DNA from: Streptomyces sp. G44
GTDB taxonomy: Bacteria; Actinomycetota; Actinomycetes; Streptomycetales; Streptomycetaceae
Length of the DNA stretch: 64,000 bases
NCBI RefSeq assembly: GCF_016905445.1
Contig: NZ_JAFEXF010000003.1
Location: forward strand, 92,972 to 156,971
Reading direction: 5' to 3'
Under the pieces are notes generated by a model. The model saw only the letters and a list, made by a program, of their open reading frames with translations. It made no database searches and was not told where the DNA came from. The translations under genes were made by a program, and so were the position numbers. Positions 42,706-51,197 of the stretch are shown in pieces. Each line of letters begins with the position of its first letter. Position 1 is the first letter of the stretch.

Positions 42706-44115
42706 TCACGCGAAGCGGGCCGCCAGGAGCACCACGTCCTCCTCGCTGTCCGCGGTGTCGAGCCCGTCGGGAAGGACCGTGCGCAGGACGTGGTCGGCGA
42801 CGGCGGCCGGGTCGTCCCGCAGGGGCTTCGGGACGCTCGCCGCCGCCGCGTGCAGCCGCGCGAACGCCCGGTCCATCGCCTCGCCGGTGCGGTGGAGCAG
42901 GCCGTCGGTATAGAGAAGCACCGTTTCTCCGGGCTCCGGGGAGATCTCCACGCTCGGTGCCTCCCAGCAGGCGAGCATCCCGAGCGGCGCGGACAGGGAG
43001 GTCTCGACGAACTCCGTGCGCCGCTCCCCGATGATCAGCGGCGGGCTGTGCCCGGCCCCGGCGAGCACGATCTTGCGCAGGGCGGGCTCGCAGTAGGCGA
43101 AGAGGGCGGTGGCGGATCGCGCGGGTTCGGTGAGCCGCAGCAGCAGCTCCAGATCGGAGAGTACGGCGACGGGGTCCTCGCCCTCCATCACGGCGTACGC
43201 CCGCAGGGAGGCCCGCAGCCGCCCCATCGCGGCGACGGCGCTGGGCCCCGACCCGGTGACCGACCCCACCGCGAGCCCGAGCGCGGCGTCCGGCAGCGGC
43301 AGCGCGTCGTGCCAGTCGCCGCCGCCGCGCGGCCCGGTGCGGTGCAGCGCGGCGAGCTGTACCCCGGCGACCCGCGGCAGCCGCGCGGGCATGAGTTCCG
43401 CGCGCAGGGTGGCGGCGGTGACGCGGGCCCGGTCCAGTTCCAGCAGGCGTGCCAGGTGTTCGGTGGCGTAGGCCGCGTAGAGACCGGCGAGGTGGCGTCT
43501 GCGCTCGGTCGGCTCGGCGGGCTCGTCGTACAGCCATACGGCGGCGCCGATCCGGCCGGCCGCCTCGCTGGCCAGGGGCAGTGCGTAGCTCGCGGCGTAG
43601 CCGAGGCGGGCGGCGACCTCGCGGTGGCGCGGGTCGAGGCTGTCGTCGGCGAGCAGGTCGGGCTGGACGATCTCGGTGGCGGGTCCGGGCGCGCCGGCCG
43701 TCGGCGCGTCCAGGAGGCGGCCGTACGACGTCGCGCCGCGCGGCACCGTCTCCAGGTGGCCGAGCTCGGCGCGGGTGAGTTCCAGGCCGGTCGTGGTGTC
43801 CGGGCCGAGCCCGTCGCCCGGTTCGAGGACGGCGAGGCCGCGCCGGGCGCCGACGAGGGCGGCCCCGGCCCCGAGCATCTCGCGCAGGGCCTCGTCGAGG
43901 GCCGTCGTGCGGGCGAGCCGTTCGGTGAGTTCGTGCAGCGTGGTGAGGTCGGAGACCCAGCCCGCGAGGCGGTCCTGGAGCGCGGCGCAGGGGGCGCCGG
44001 GGGTGGGGGAGGCCGCCGGTGCGGGTGCGGTGGGCGCGGTGGGCGCGACAGTGTGGGCGGGTGGCGGAACAGTGGAATCGATTCCGGCCACTTTCGGAAG
44101 ATGCGGGGCGTTCAT
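42706..44115 (-). CDS. GAF-SpoIIE/PP2C-type phosphatase with an altered metal motif
   Basis: A 469-residue protein with an Ala/Pro-rich N-terminus, a GAF domain (about 60-230) and a SpoIIE/RsbU-type phosphatase domain (about 240-469). The phosphatase motifs are GGGDWHDALPLPD, VGSVTGSGPSA, LYTDGLLHR and SEEDVVLLAARF. In active relatives the second motif reads GDVxGxG, so a metal-binding Asp is replaced by Ser here, and the Tyr of GGDWYD is His. Activity may be low or the protein may work as a non-catalytic partner. It likely takes part in partner-switching control of a sigma factor. Its own regulator and target are not in the window. Confidence 0.85.
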   Translation of the reverse strand: MNAPHLPKVAGIDSTVPPPAHTVAPTAPTAPAPAASPTPGAPCAALQDRLAGWVSDLTTLHELTERLARTTALDEALREMLGAGAALVGARRGLAVLEPGDGLGPDTTTGLELTRAELGHLETVPRGATSYGRLLDAPTAGAPGPATEIVQPDLLADDSLDPRHREVAARLGYAASYALPLASEAAGRIGAAVWLYDEPAEPTERRRHLAGLYAAYATEHLARLLELDRARVTAATLRAELMPARLPRVAGVQLAALHRTGPRGGGDWHDALPLPDAALGLAVGSVTGSGPSAVAAMGRLRASLRAYAVMEGEDPVAVLSDLELLLRLTEPARSATALFAYCEPALRKIVLAGAGHSPPLIIGERRTEFVETSLSAPLGMLACWEAPSVEISPEPGETVLLYTDGLLHRTGEAMDRAFARLHAAAASVPKPLRDDPAAVADHVLRTVLPDGLDTADSEEDVVLLAARFA

Positions 44116-44221
44116 GGCTTACGGCTTTCCGGCCGGTGCGTAATGCTCGATAGCATCGCAAACCCCCATGTCATTCTGCGCCGGCAGCAATGTCTCCAGA
44201 TGTACACGCCCTGGTGAGGGG

Positions 44222-44338
44222 ATGTCCAGCATTGTCCTGCTGGGATTCCTGGTGTCCGTGGGAAGATCCGGAGCTGTAAAAGATCTTGAAAAGTTGGCTG
44301 AAAAAAGCGCCGACTCGTGGCATATTGCGGTCGACTGA
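44222..44338 (+). CDS. Possible small protein (38 residues)
   Basis: An ATG at 44222 with GAGGGG directly upstream opens a 38-codon frame ending in TGA 44336-44338. The peptide has a hydrophobic start (MSSIVLLGFLVSVG) and a charged helix-like second half (VKDLEKLAEKSAD). Its codons are unusually AT-rich for this genome (GTA AAA GAT CTT GAA). It may be a real small gene or only AT-rich promoter DNA; nothing else supports translation. Confidence 0.25.
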   Translation: MSSIVLLGFLVSVGRSGAVKDLEKLAEKSADSWHIAVD

Positions 44339-44730
44339 CGTTGTTCGGTAGAGCGTTGCAGTGGTCGGGCTGGGTACGTACTCAGTGATGACCAGGGGCA
44401 GTTGGGACCCGTCCGGAACCTCGCGGAGGACCCGGGCGTCTTAACGCACGACGATCGTGCCCCATCCTCCCGTGGGGGAGGCGGCAAGCAATATCGCGCG
44501 ACGGCAAACGCCAGGCGCCGCCACCCCACGCCACGTCAACGCTCGGTTCAGAGTGGTTCCCCATGCCGCAGGCTGGGGTCGGATGTGCCAGCTCGTACGT
44601 ACGGCGAAGTGATCCACACGAAGTGATCGAAGCGATCCACGCATGGTGCAGTGATCCACACTTGGTGTGATGTGGCCCGCAGTCTCCCCGGCGTCAAGCG
44701 CCGGCGTGCAACGGAAAGGAACGAGCGCTC
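44339..44730. promoter_or_regulatory. Spacer with iteron-like GTGATCCAC repeats before the Prim-Pol-like gene
   Basis: No gene is supported between 44339 and 44730. At 44608-44661 there are four related direct repeats: AGTGATCCACAC (44608-44619), AAGTGATCGAAG (44621-44632), AGCGATCCACGC (44631-44642) and AGTGATCCACAC (44650-44661). They are spaced by about one to two helical turns, 70-120 bp before the start codon. Three include GATCCAC, close to a DnaA box (TGATCCACA against TTATCCACA). They may be regulator, DnaA or iteron-type sites. Confidence 0.55.
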
Positions 44731-45408
44731 ATGCGCGAGATCCTCGGAAGGCGACGCAGGCTCCTGACCTGGCGACCGGGAAGGAAGCCCGGCCGGAGTA
44801 CCGGACAGCTCGGCGCGGCCCTGACCTTCGCGACCGCGTGGCGGTGGCCCGTCCTGCCGGGCGTCGGTCTCGACCGGCGCGACGGCAGCCGGTGCGCCTG
44901 CCCCGACCCCGACTGTGTGGTGCCGGGCGCGCACCCACTCGACCCCGGCCTGCTCGCGGCGACCACCGACGAGCGGATGGTGCGCTGGTGGTGGACCAAC
45001 CGCCCGGGCGCCCCCGTCGTGCTCGCCACCGGAGGCCGCGCCCCGTGCGCCGTCAGCCTCCCCGTGGACGCGGGCGGGCGCGCCCTCGCCGCGCTCGACG
45101 AGGCGGGCATCAGGCTCGGCCCCGTCGTCGCCACGGAGAGCCGCTTCCATGTGCTCGTCGCGCCCTACTCCCTGGCCCAGTTGGGCGAGCTGCTCTACGC
45201 CAAGGACCACGTCCCGGGCGCCCTCCGCTTCCACGGCGAGGGCGGCTACCTCGCCCTGCCGCCCTCCGGCACGGGTCAGGGACCCGTCCGCTGGGAGCGC
45301 GCCCCGCTGCCCGGCTCGGCCGCCCCCTGGGTGCCCGACGTCGAGGCGGTCGTGGACGCCGTCGTCGACGCGCTCACTCGTACGGGTGTGAGCGCCCCCG
45401 AGTTGTAG
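44731..45408 (+). CDS. Degenerate primase/polymerase (Prim-Pol)-like protein
   Basis: A 225-residue protein resembling the N-terminal Prim-Pol domain (PF09250 type) of actinomycete replication proteins. The match is in the pattern ALTFATAWRWPVLP, a Cys-containing segment CACPDPDCVVPGAHP, then WWWTNRPGAPVVLATGG and the late FHGEGGYLALPPSG block. The catalytic D-x-D expected after the ATGG strand is replaced (AVSLPVD), so polymerase activity is doubtful. AAAGGAACG precedes ATG 44731. The gene stands behind iteron-like repeats. It may be a domesticated regulator or single-strand-binding relative of a plasmid replication protein. A second, apparently intact Prim-Pol gene lies at 52683-53597. Confidence 0.7.
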   Translation: MREILGRRRRLLTWRPGRKPGRSTGQLGAALTFATAWRWPVLPGVGLDRRDGSRCACPDPDCVVPGAHPLDPGLLAATTDERMVRWWWTNRPGAPVVLATGGRAPCAVSLPVDAGGRALAALDEAGIRLGPVVATESRFHVLVAPYSLAQLGELLYAKDHVPGALRFHGEGGYLALPPSGTGQGPVRWERAPLPGSAAPWVPDVEAVVDAVVDALTRTGVSAPEL

Positions 45409-45463
45409 GCCAATGGGTGCGCGGCGAACGGGCCGCGCGCCCACCTGTCGTTATCTTCGGCCC

Positions 45464-46057
45464 ATGCAACCCCGCCTGATCGTGCTCCTGGGCGTCGCGG
45501 CCGTCACGGTTCTCCTTCCGCTCGCCGGCGCGTCCGCGGGGCCGGTCGGCGACGGTGACGGTGACGCGAAGTCGCCCCTCCCCGCGCCCTCGCCCGACCC
45601 TTCGAACGCCCCTGCGGCTCCGGCAGCTCCGGTGGCCCCCGCGGCTCCGGCGTCCTCGACCGCCGAGCGCCCGGAGCGCCCGGAGCGCCCGCTGCCGGGC
45701 GGCCTCGGGACGAGCACGGAATCCTGGTGCGGGCCCGAACTGTCCTCCCCGGACGGCATCGAGGCCCAGACCTGCGTGCTCACTCAGGGCCACGACACAT
45801 GGGCCCGCACGTACTACCGCAATGCCACCGGCGACGACTTGGACGCCGTGCTGACCGTCATGGGCCCGGACGGGCGCACCGTGCAGACGCACTGTGGGGT
45901 GACCGCGGGTGATGAGCCGGGGGCGTGTGAGACGCCGCGTGCGCGGTCGGCGGGAGAGGCGGCGGAGTACTCGGCCGTGGCGGAGTTCGCGGCGGACGAG
46001 GCGGGTGCGCTGCTGCTGCGCTCGGGAAGCAACTCGGCGTCGCCACAAGGCAGTTGA
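45464..46057 (+). CDS. Secreted hypothetical protein
   Basis: A 197-residue protein with a clear signal peptide (MQPRLIVLLGVAAVTVLLPLA, cleavage after A-S-A). A Pro/Ala-rich linker follows (residues 30-85). The C-terminal globular part has four Cys residues (ESWCGP, QTCVLTQG, THCGV, GACETP), which probably form two disulfides, around a beta pattern (TWARTYYRNATGDDLDAVLTVMGPDG). I know no function for it. ATG 45464 begins the signal. An AT-rich TTATCT hexamer just upstream could be a -10. It converges with the SEC-C gene across a structured spacer. Confidence 0.7.
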   Translation: MQPRLIVLLGVAAVTVLLPLAGASAGPVGDGDGDAKSPLPAPSPDPSNAPAAPAAPVAPAAPASSTAERPERPERPLPGGLGTSTESWCGPELSSPDGIEAQTCVLTQGHDTWARTYYRNATGDDLDAVLTVMGPDGRTVQTHCGVTAGDEPGACETPRARSAGEAAEYSAVAEFAADEAGALLLRSGSNSASPQGS

Positions 46058-46084
46058 GCGATGAACCGGACCCGGACATGGAAG

Positions 46085-46254
46085 GGCCCGGTTGCTGGCG
46101 ACGGGGGATGCACCAGCAACCGGGCTACCTGAACGGTAACAAGAGATCGGCTCCTGGCAAATTCGATCTCAGGTATCCGGACAGGGATTTACCTGTGAGT
46201 ACGGGGAGTTGTGACGGGAGTCACGTGCTCCCCACCGACTGACTGGTGGGTCAG
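46085..46254. ncRNA. Multi-hairpin structured region, possible non-coding RNA
   Basis: Four inverted repeats lie in 170 bp between two convergent genes. They are GCCCGGTTGCTGG/CCAGCAACCGGGC (46086-46098, 46113-46125), GAGATCG/CGATCTC (46143-46149, 46164-46170), a stacked stem GGGGAG-GTGAC/GTCAC-CTCCCC (46203-46233) and CTGAC/GTCAG (46239-46254). Sequence between stems is relatively AT-rich. One hairpin would suffice as terminator, so a small RNA or a leader-type element is possible. Strand and product are unproven. Confidence 0.4.
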
Positions 46255-46328
46255 CCGCGGATGACGCGGGAATGTCGACGCAGCGTGACCTGAGCGTGTC
46301 AGCGGAGCGTTCGCGTCCGTACGGTGCG

Positions 46329-47306
46329 TCAGCTGAGCGTGACCTGGCGGTTGGTGAGGCCGCCGCGGGCCCGGCGCTCGTCGGCGGTGAGCGGGGCGTC
46401 CGAGGCGAGCGCCGCCGCCAGTCGCTCGGCGAACTCGGCGGCCGGCTTCTCGATGTCGTCCGCGCCGACGCCGCTCGGCAGGTCCCACACCGGCACGATC
46501 ACGCCGTGCGCGCGGAAGGAACCGACGAGCCGGGTGCCCTCACCGAGGCTCGACGTGCCGGCCGCGTGCAGCCGGGCCAGGGCGTCCAGGAGCTGCTCCT
46601 CGGGGTGCGGCATGACCCACCGCAGGTGGTTCTTCTCCGGCGTCTCGCACCAGTAGGCGGAGTCCACGCCGGAGAGCCGCACGGTCGGGATGGCGGCGGC
46701 GTTCGCCCGCTCCAGGGAGGCGGAGACCTCCGGCGTCGCGTTCTCCGGGTCCGGCACCCAGAACTCGAATCCGGAGTGCACCACCGGCTCGAACGGCGCC
46801 TCGGGGTCGAGCAGGTCCTGCATGCGCGGGCCCTCCGCGGGGGCGCGGCGACCCTGCACGGGCGTGCCCGGCTCGGCCTCAAGGGCGCGCCGCAGGGTGT
46901 CGGCGAGGTCGCGGCTGATGTCGCCGGACGAGGTGTCGTTCTGCAACCCGAGCAGGACCGAGCCGTCGTCGCGGCGCAGCGCGGGCCACGCCATCGGCAG
47001 CACGGTGGCCAGGGTGACCGAGGGAACGCCTTCGGGCAGCCCGTCCCGCAGCGTCAACTCGACGGTGGCGGCGGGCACCAGCTCGCGCAGCGCGACCCAG
47101 TCGCACTCGCCGGACAGCCCCTCGAACGGGCGCTGCACCAGCTCGGCCACCGCCTGCGCGGCGGCCCGGCCGTGGCAGGCCTTGTAGCGGCGGCCCGAAC
47201 CGCAGGGGCAGGGTTCGCGGGCGCCGACGACCGGATAGTTCGCGTCGGCTCCGCCCTTGGACTGCGGCTGCTGCTTGCCCTTGGTCTGGGGGCGCTTCTT
47301 GGCCAT
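46329..47306 (-). CDS. SEC-C motif protein (DUF5926 type)
   Basis: A 325-residue soluble protein. A basic N-terminus (MAKKRPQTKGKQQPQSKGG) leads to a SEC-C zinc motif, EPCPCGSGRRYKACHG (residues 31-46), the same metal-binding module found at the end of SecA. The remainder (about 60-325) is a conserved actinobacterial domain with no known activity, including LATVLPMAWPALRRDDGSVLLGLQ and HPEEQLLDALARLHAAG. Such proteins often bind ribosomes or partner proteins through SEC-C. The gene is monocistronic, with 13-bp repeats in its upstream spacer. Confidence 0.82.
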   Translation of the reverse strand: MAKKRPQTKGKQQPQSKGGADANYPVVGAREPCPCGSGRRYKACHGRAAAQAVAELVQRPFEGLSGECDWVALRELVPAATVELTLRDGLPEGVPSVTLATVLPMAWPALRRDDGSVLLGLQNDTSSGDISRDLADTLRRALEAEPGTPVQGRRAPAEGPRMQDLLDPEAPFEPVVHSGFEFWVPDPENATPEVSASLERANAAAIPTVRLSGVDSAYWCETPEKNHLRWVMPHPEEQLLDALARLHAAGTSSLGEGTRLVGSFRAHGVIVPVWDLPSGVGADDIEKPAAEFAERLAAALASDAPLTADERRARGGLTNRQVTLS

Positions 47307-47662
47307 CTTGGGTGTCTCCCGGCTGCGGCTCTCTTGCTCTTGCGTACGGGCGCGAGCCTAGCCGTTGGCGCGGGGGCCGCCGGGATTCCCTCCGGGGTGC
47401 CGGGAGCTCCGGTGGGGTCCGGTGGGCTGAGCCGGGTCCAGCCGGGCTTCGGTGACCCGGCGGACTCAGCGCACTCGGCGGGCTGCGTCGTCGTCGGTCC
47501 AGGCCGTCGGTCCAGATCGTCGGTCCGGGCCGTCGGTCCAGATCGTCGGTCCAGGCCGTCGGTCCGGGCCGTCAGTTCAGGCCGTCGGTCCAGATCGTCG
47601 GTCCAGGCCGTCGGTCCGGTCCGGGCCGTCAGTTCAGGTCGCCGGTCCAGGTCGCCAGGTCC
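47307..47662. repeat. Spacer with about twelve 13-bp tandem repeats
   Basis: From 47493 to about 47660 the sequence is built of GTCGGTCCAGGCC-type 13-mers (variants end AGATC, GGGCC or AGGTC; two units begin GTCAGTTC). The tract ends at the stop codon of the 47663-48193 gene. No gene is supported; the promoter of the SEC-C gene must lie at the left end. Confidence 0.8.
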
Positions 47663-48193
47663 TCAGTCCAGGTCGTCGAAGGGGTCCGCGAAGGCGAGGT
47701 CGGTCAGCGCTGCCGCCGACGGGGCGGCGACGCGCGTAGCGAAATCCTCGGGGCGGTGCCCGGCCTGCATGACGACCCAGACGGTGACCTCGCCGTGCAC
47801 GTCGTCGCGCACGCCCCACGTGTCGGCGAGCGCCGAGATGATGTTGAGCCCGCGGCCGCCGTGCGCCGTGACCGAGGGCGTGGCCGGAACGGGGCGGGTC
47901 GGGCCCCCTCCGTCCGTCACCTCGACCGTCAGCCGACCGGTCTTGTCGACGTGCCAGGCCGCTCGTACATCGCCGTCGCCGACCATTCCGTGACCCAGCG
48001 GCCTGCCATGCCGGCAGGCATTGCTGAGCAACTCCGAAAGGATCAGTACGGCATCGTCGATGACCGACTCGGACACTCCGCCGATACGCAACTGATCACG
48101 CATCCGGTGTCGCGCTTCCCCCACGCCCGCAGGGCCATGGGGAACGGCCATGCTCGACGACGTGGGCACCTCCCGTGCCACCACCAACGCCAC
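47663..48193 (-). CDS. RsbW-like ATP-binding regulatory protein
   Basis: A 176-residue GHKL ATPase of the anti-sigma/serine kinase type common in Streptomyces. N box: LILSELLSNACRHG; G1: VTDGGGPTRP; G2: AHGGRGLNIISALAD. It has a 20-residue N-terminal extension and a C-terminal tail rich in Ala and Asp. GTG 48193 is preferred because AAAGGAGG lies eight bases upstream; longer in-frame starts lack such a site. Together with the RsbW-like protein at 40584 and the SpoIIE-type phosphatase, the window holds three partner-switching-type proteins without an obvious dedicated sigma factor. Confidence 0.85.
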   Translation of the reverse strand: MALVVAREVPTSSSMAVPHGPAGVGEARHRMRDQLRIGGVSESVIDDAVLILSELLSNACRHGRPLGHGMVGDGDVRAAWHVDKTGRLTVEVTDGGGPTRPVPATPSVTAHGGRGLNIISALADTWGVRDDVHGEVTVWVVMQAGHRPEDFATRVAAPSAAALTDLAFADPFDDLD

Positions 48194-48333
48194 CCCCGAG
48201 ACCTCCTTTGCCCCACGCCACGGTGTGGATGCCCCAATGGACTGGACCGGAAACCGGCCAATCCCCCTCTGGTGACGCACTCGTCACGATCGAATACGGA
48301 CCGAACGCGCCGGTGCACTCCCTGTAACGGAAG

Positions 48334-49176
48334 TCACCGGAGTCCCAGGCGGTCCAATTGGGTCAGAACTTGCCTGGGGCGATTGGTGATGATCGCGTCG
48401 ACACCGAGTTCGGCGCAGAGCTCGACGTCTTCGGGCTCGTTCACCGTCCACACGTGCACCTGGTGCCCCGCGCGCTTCAGCTTCGCCACGTATCCGGGGT
48501 GGTTGCGCACGATCCGCAGGGAGGGGCCCGCGATGCGTACGCCCGGAGGAAGGCGGCCGTCGCGGTGGCGGGGCGAGACGAACTGCATCAGATAGACGGT
48601 CGGCAGCGTCGGCGAGGCGGCCCGCACGCGGTGCAGCGAACGTGCCGAGAAGCTCATGACCCGTACCGGAGAGAGGCCCTCCGCGGGCGGCGCGTCCAGG
48701 CCGAAGCGCTTCAGCAGCAGGAGCAGGCGCTCCTCCACCTGGCCCGCCCAGCGCGTCGGGTGCTTCGTCTCGATGGCCAGCCGCACCCGGCGGCCCGCCG
48801 CGTTGCTCTCGGCGACGAGTTCGAGGAGCCGCTCCAGGGTGAGGACGGAGGTGTCGGCGCCGGCGGCGCCCTCCCAGTCCGGGCCCTCGCCCTCCAGGGC
48901 CTCGTCGTGGTGGCGCTTCCAGGAGCCGAAGTCGAGGGCGGCGAGGTCGGCCAGTTCGAGGGCGGAGACGGCTCCGCGGCCGTTCGAGGTGCGGTTGACG
49001 CGGCGGTCGTGGACGCAGACGAGGTGGCCGTCCGCGGTGAGCCGGACATCGCATTCGAGGGCGTCGGCCCCGTCGTCGACCGCCTTCTTGTACGCGGCCA
49101 GCGTGTGCTCGGGGGCGTCCTCGGAGGCTCCGCGGTGGGCGACGACCTGGATCTGGTGCTGTCGTGCGAGGGTCAC
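48334..49176 (-). CDS. Glycerophosphodiester phosphodiesterase
   Basis: A 280-residue TIM-barrel enzyme that splits glycerophosphodiesters into glycerol 3-phosphate and an alcohol. The catalytic His and Arg are in VVAHRGAS and the metal Glu/Asp pair in ALECDVRLTADGHLVCVHD, followed by NRTSNGRG. A second conserved Glu lies in LAIETKH, and the barrel closes with VDAIITNRP near the C-terminus. All catalytic residues appear intact. There is no signal peptide, so a cytoplasmic role in phospholipid turnover is likely. The start is GTG 49176. The gene is divergent from htrA. Confidence 0.93.
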   Translation of the reverse strand: MTLARQHQIQVVAHRGASEDAPEHTLAAYKKAVDDGADALECDVRLTADGHLVCVHDRRVNRTSNGRGAVSALELADLAALDFGSWKRHHDEALEGEGPDWEGAAGADTSVLTLERLLELVAESNAAGRRVRLAIETKHPTRWAGQVEERLLLLLKRFGLDAPPAEGLSPVRVMSFSARSLHRVRAASPTLPTVYLMQFVSPRHRDGRLPPGVRIAGPSLRIVRNHPGYVAKLKRAGHQVHVWTVNEPEDVELCAELGVDAIITNRPRQVLTQLDRLGLR

Positions 49177-49412
49177 CGCGTCATGGTCCCATCACGGGGC
49201 ACCCGCGGGCTCGCCGGAGGGCCGCGTCTCGCAGCGCCGGACTCACAGGCTCGGCTTATGGTGCCCTGACAGCCCATGGGAAAAGCTGACTGCGGGCAGA
49301 TGCACAGTAGAGACAGACGTAAGAACCAGCAGAACCAGACGCACAGCAGTCGGCACAGCCAGGCCGTGACCGAGTACGCAAGCCACGACAGCATGGACCG
49401 AGGAGAAGAGCT

Positions 49413-50849
49413 GTGAGCACCGAGAACGAGGGCAACGCGGTACCGAAGGCCCCGTCCGCACCTCCCGTGCCGGTGGACGCTCCCGCTGCTTCCGCCGGCT
49501 CTGCCGACGCCGCCGCCTCTGCCGCCGATTCCCGTGCCGCCACCGGTGCCGTTCCTTCCGCGGAGCCCGGCGTTCCGGGTGCCGGTGCCGGTGCCGGTGC
49601 CGGGTCCGCCGCCGCCGGCGCGTGGCCGCCTCCGCAGCCGCCGACCGTCCCGTCGTACGCCGCGGGCGGTGGCTCCGGTTCCGGCTGGGGCGCCTCGTAC
49701 CAGCCGCAGGAGCCGAAGCCCGGGCGCCGGCGTGGCGGGCTGGTCGCCGGGGTGCTCGCGGCCGCCCTGCTCGCGGGCGGCGTCGGCGGTGGCGTGGGCT
49801 ACTGGGCCGCGGAGCAGAACGACAACGACACCGGTTCGACCACGGTCGCCGCCGCGGACACGCCCGCCGACCTGAAGCGCGAGCCGGGCTCGGTCGCCAG
49901 GATCGCGAGCGACGCGCTGCCGAGCGTAGTCACCATCGAGGCGCAGAGCGGCAGCGGCGAGGGCGGCACGGGCACCGGCTTCGTCTACGACAAGCAGGGC
50001 CACATCCTCACCAACAACCACGTGGTGGCATCGGCCGCCGAGGGCGGCAAGCTCCAGGCGACGTTCTCCAACGGCAAGAAGTACGCCGCCGAAGTCATCG
50101 GCCGTGCCGAGGGCTACGACGTGGCGGTCGTCAAGCTGAAGAACACCCCGGGCGACCTGAAGCCGCTCCCCCTCGGCAACTCGGACCGGGTGGCCGTCGG
50201 CGACTCCACGATCGCGATCGGCGCCCCCTTCGGCCTCTCGAACACGGTCACCACGGGCATCATCAGTGCCAAGAACCGCCCGGTGACCTCCAGCGACGGC
50301 GGGCAGAGCGGCAAGAGCTCGTACATGAGCGCCCTGCAAACCGACGCCTCCATCAACCCCGGCAACTCCGGCGGCCCCCTCCTGGACGGGCGCGGCGCGG
50401 TGATCGGCATCAACTCCGCGATCAAGCCCGCCGACAGCGGCGGCCTGGGCGGCTCCGGCCAGTCGGGTTCCATCGGCCTCGGCTTCGCGATCCCCGTGAA
50501 CCAGGCGAAGAACGTCGCCCAGCAGCTGATCAAGACCGGCCAGCCGGTCTACCCCGTGATCGGCGCCTCGGTCTCGCTCCGGCAGGAGACCGGGGACGGC
50601 GCGATGATCTCCCGGGAGGGCGCGGGCGGTTCGGAGGCGATCACCCCGAACGGCCCGGCGGACAAGGCCGGCCTCAAGCCCGGTGACGTCATCACGAAGC
50701 TGGACGACATGGTGATCGACAGCGGCCCGACCCTGATCGGCCAGATCTGGACCCACAAGCCCGGCGACACCGTCAAGATCACCTACGAGCGCGACGGCAA
50801 GGAGCACACGGTCGACGTGACCCTGGGCCAGCGCAAGGGCGACAGCTGA
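49413..50849 (+). CDS. HtrA/DegP-type serine protease with PDZ domain
   Basis: A 478-residue membrane-anchored protease. Residues 1-100 are a Pro/Ala/Gly-rich cytosolic region. One membrane helix follows (GLVAGVLAAALLAGGVGGGVGYW, about 110-132). The trypsin-like domain has the triad His in ILTNNHVV, Asp in YDVAVVKLK and Ser in NPGNSGGPL. A single C-terminal PDZ domain (GSEAITPNGPADKAGLKPGDVI) completes it. It should act on the outer face of the membrane in protein quality control. GGAGAAGAG precedes GTG 49413. A tRNA gene follows. Confidence 0.94.
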   Translation: MSTENEGNAVPKAPSAPPVPVDAPAASAGSADAAASAADSRAATGAVPSAEPGVPGAGAGAGAGSAAAGAWPPPQPPTVPSYAAGGGSGSGWGASYQPQEPKPGRRRGGLVAGVLAAALLAGGVGGGVGYWAAEQNDNDTGSTTVAAADTPADLKREPGSVARIASDALPSVVTIEAQSGSGEGGTGTGFVYDKQGHILTNNHVVASAAEGGKLQATFSNGKKYAAEVIGRAEGYDVAVVKLKNTPGDLKPLPLGNSDRVAVGDSTIAIGAPFGLSNTVTTGIISAKNRPVTSSDGGQSGKSSYMSALQTDASINPGNSGGPLLDGRGAVIGINSAIKPADSGGLGGSGQSGSIGLGFAIPVNQAKNVAQQLIKTGQPVYPVIGASVSLRQETGDGAMISREGAGGSEAITPNGPADKAGLKPGDVITKLDDMVIDSGPTLIGQIWTHKPGDTVKITYERDGKEHTVDVTLGQRKGDS

Positions 50850-50923
50850 GCCGCTGCTCCGCCGACGGCCCAACCCGCTAGTCTTGTCCCCGCGCCGTCC
50901 CGGCTCCCCGGTGACCGGCGCGG

Positions 50924-51008
50924 GGTGGGTTGCCCGAGCGGCCTAAGGGAACGGTCTTGAAAACCGTCGTGGCGCGAGTCACCGTGGGTTCAAATCCCAC
51001 ACCCACCG
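50924..51008 (+). tRNA. tRNA-Ser (anticodon UGA)
   Basis: An 85-nt class-II tRNA. The acceptor GGTGGGT pairs with ACCCACC. The anticodon stem ACGGT/ACCGT encloses CTTGAAA, giving anticodon TGA. A long variable arm and the T-arm GGGTTCAAATCCC follow. The discriminator is G and CCA is not encoded. It decodes UCA and, by wobble, other UCN codons. Confidence 0.96.
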
Positions 51009-51197
51009 CAGAGATTGACGGCCCCTGACCTGGTGTGACGGTCGGGGGCCGTTGTCGTGCGCGCCGGCCGGTGCCGTGTCCGTCGGGTGTGTGGCGTTCG
51101 GCTGATGCGCGGCTTGACGGGAATGGCGGCGTGACGGGGGTCGCGGCGAGGCAGGGAGCGCGGCCTGACGAGGGTCGCGGCGTGATAGGGAGTCGGC

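Noticed and set aside
46058..46328. c-di-AMP or c-di-GMP riboswitch
   Set aside because: The conserved loops of these riboswitches are not recognisable, and the region lies at gene ends and not before a gene.
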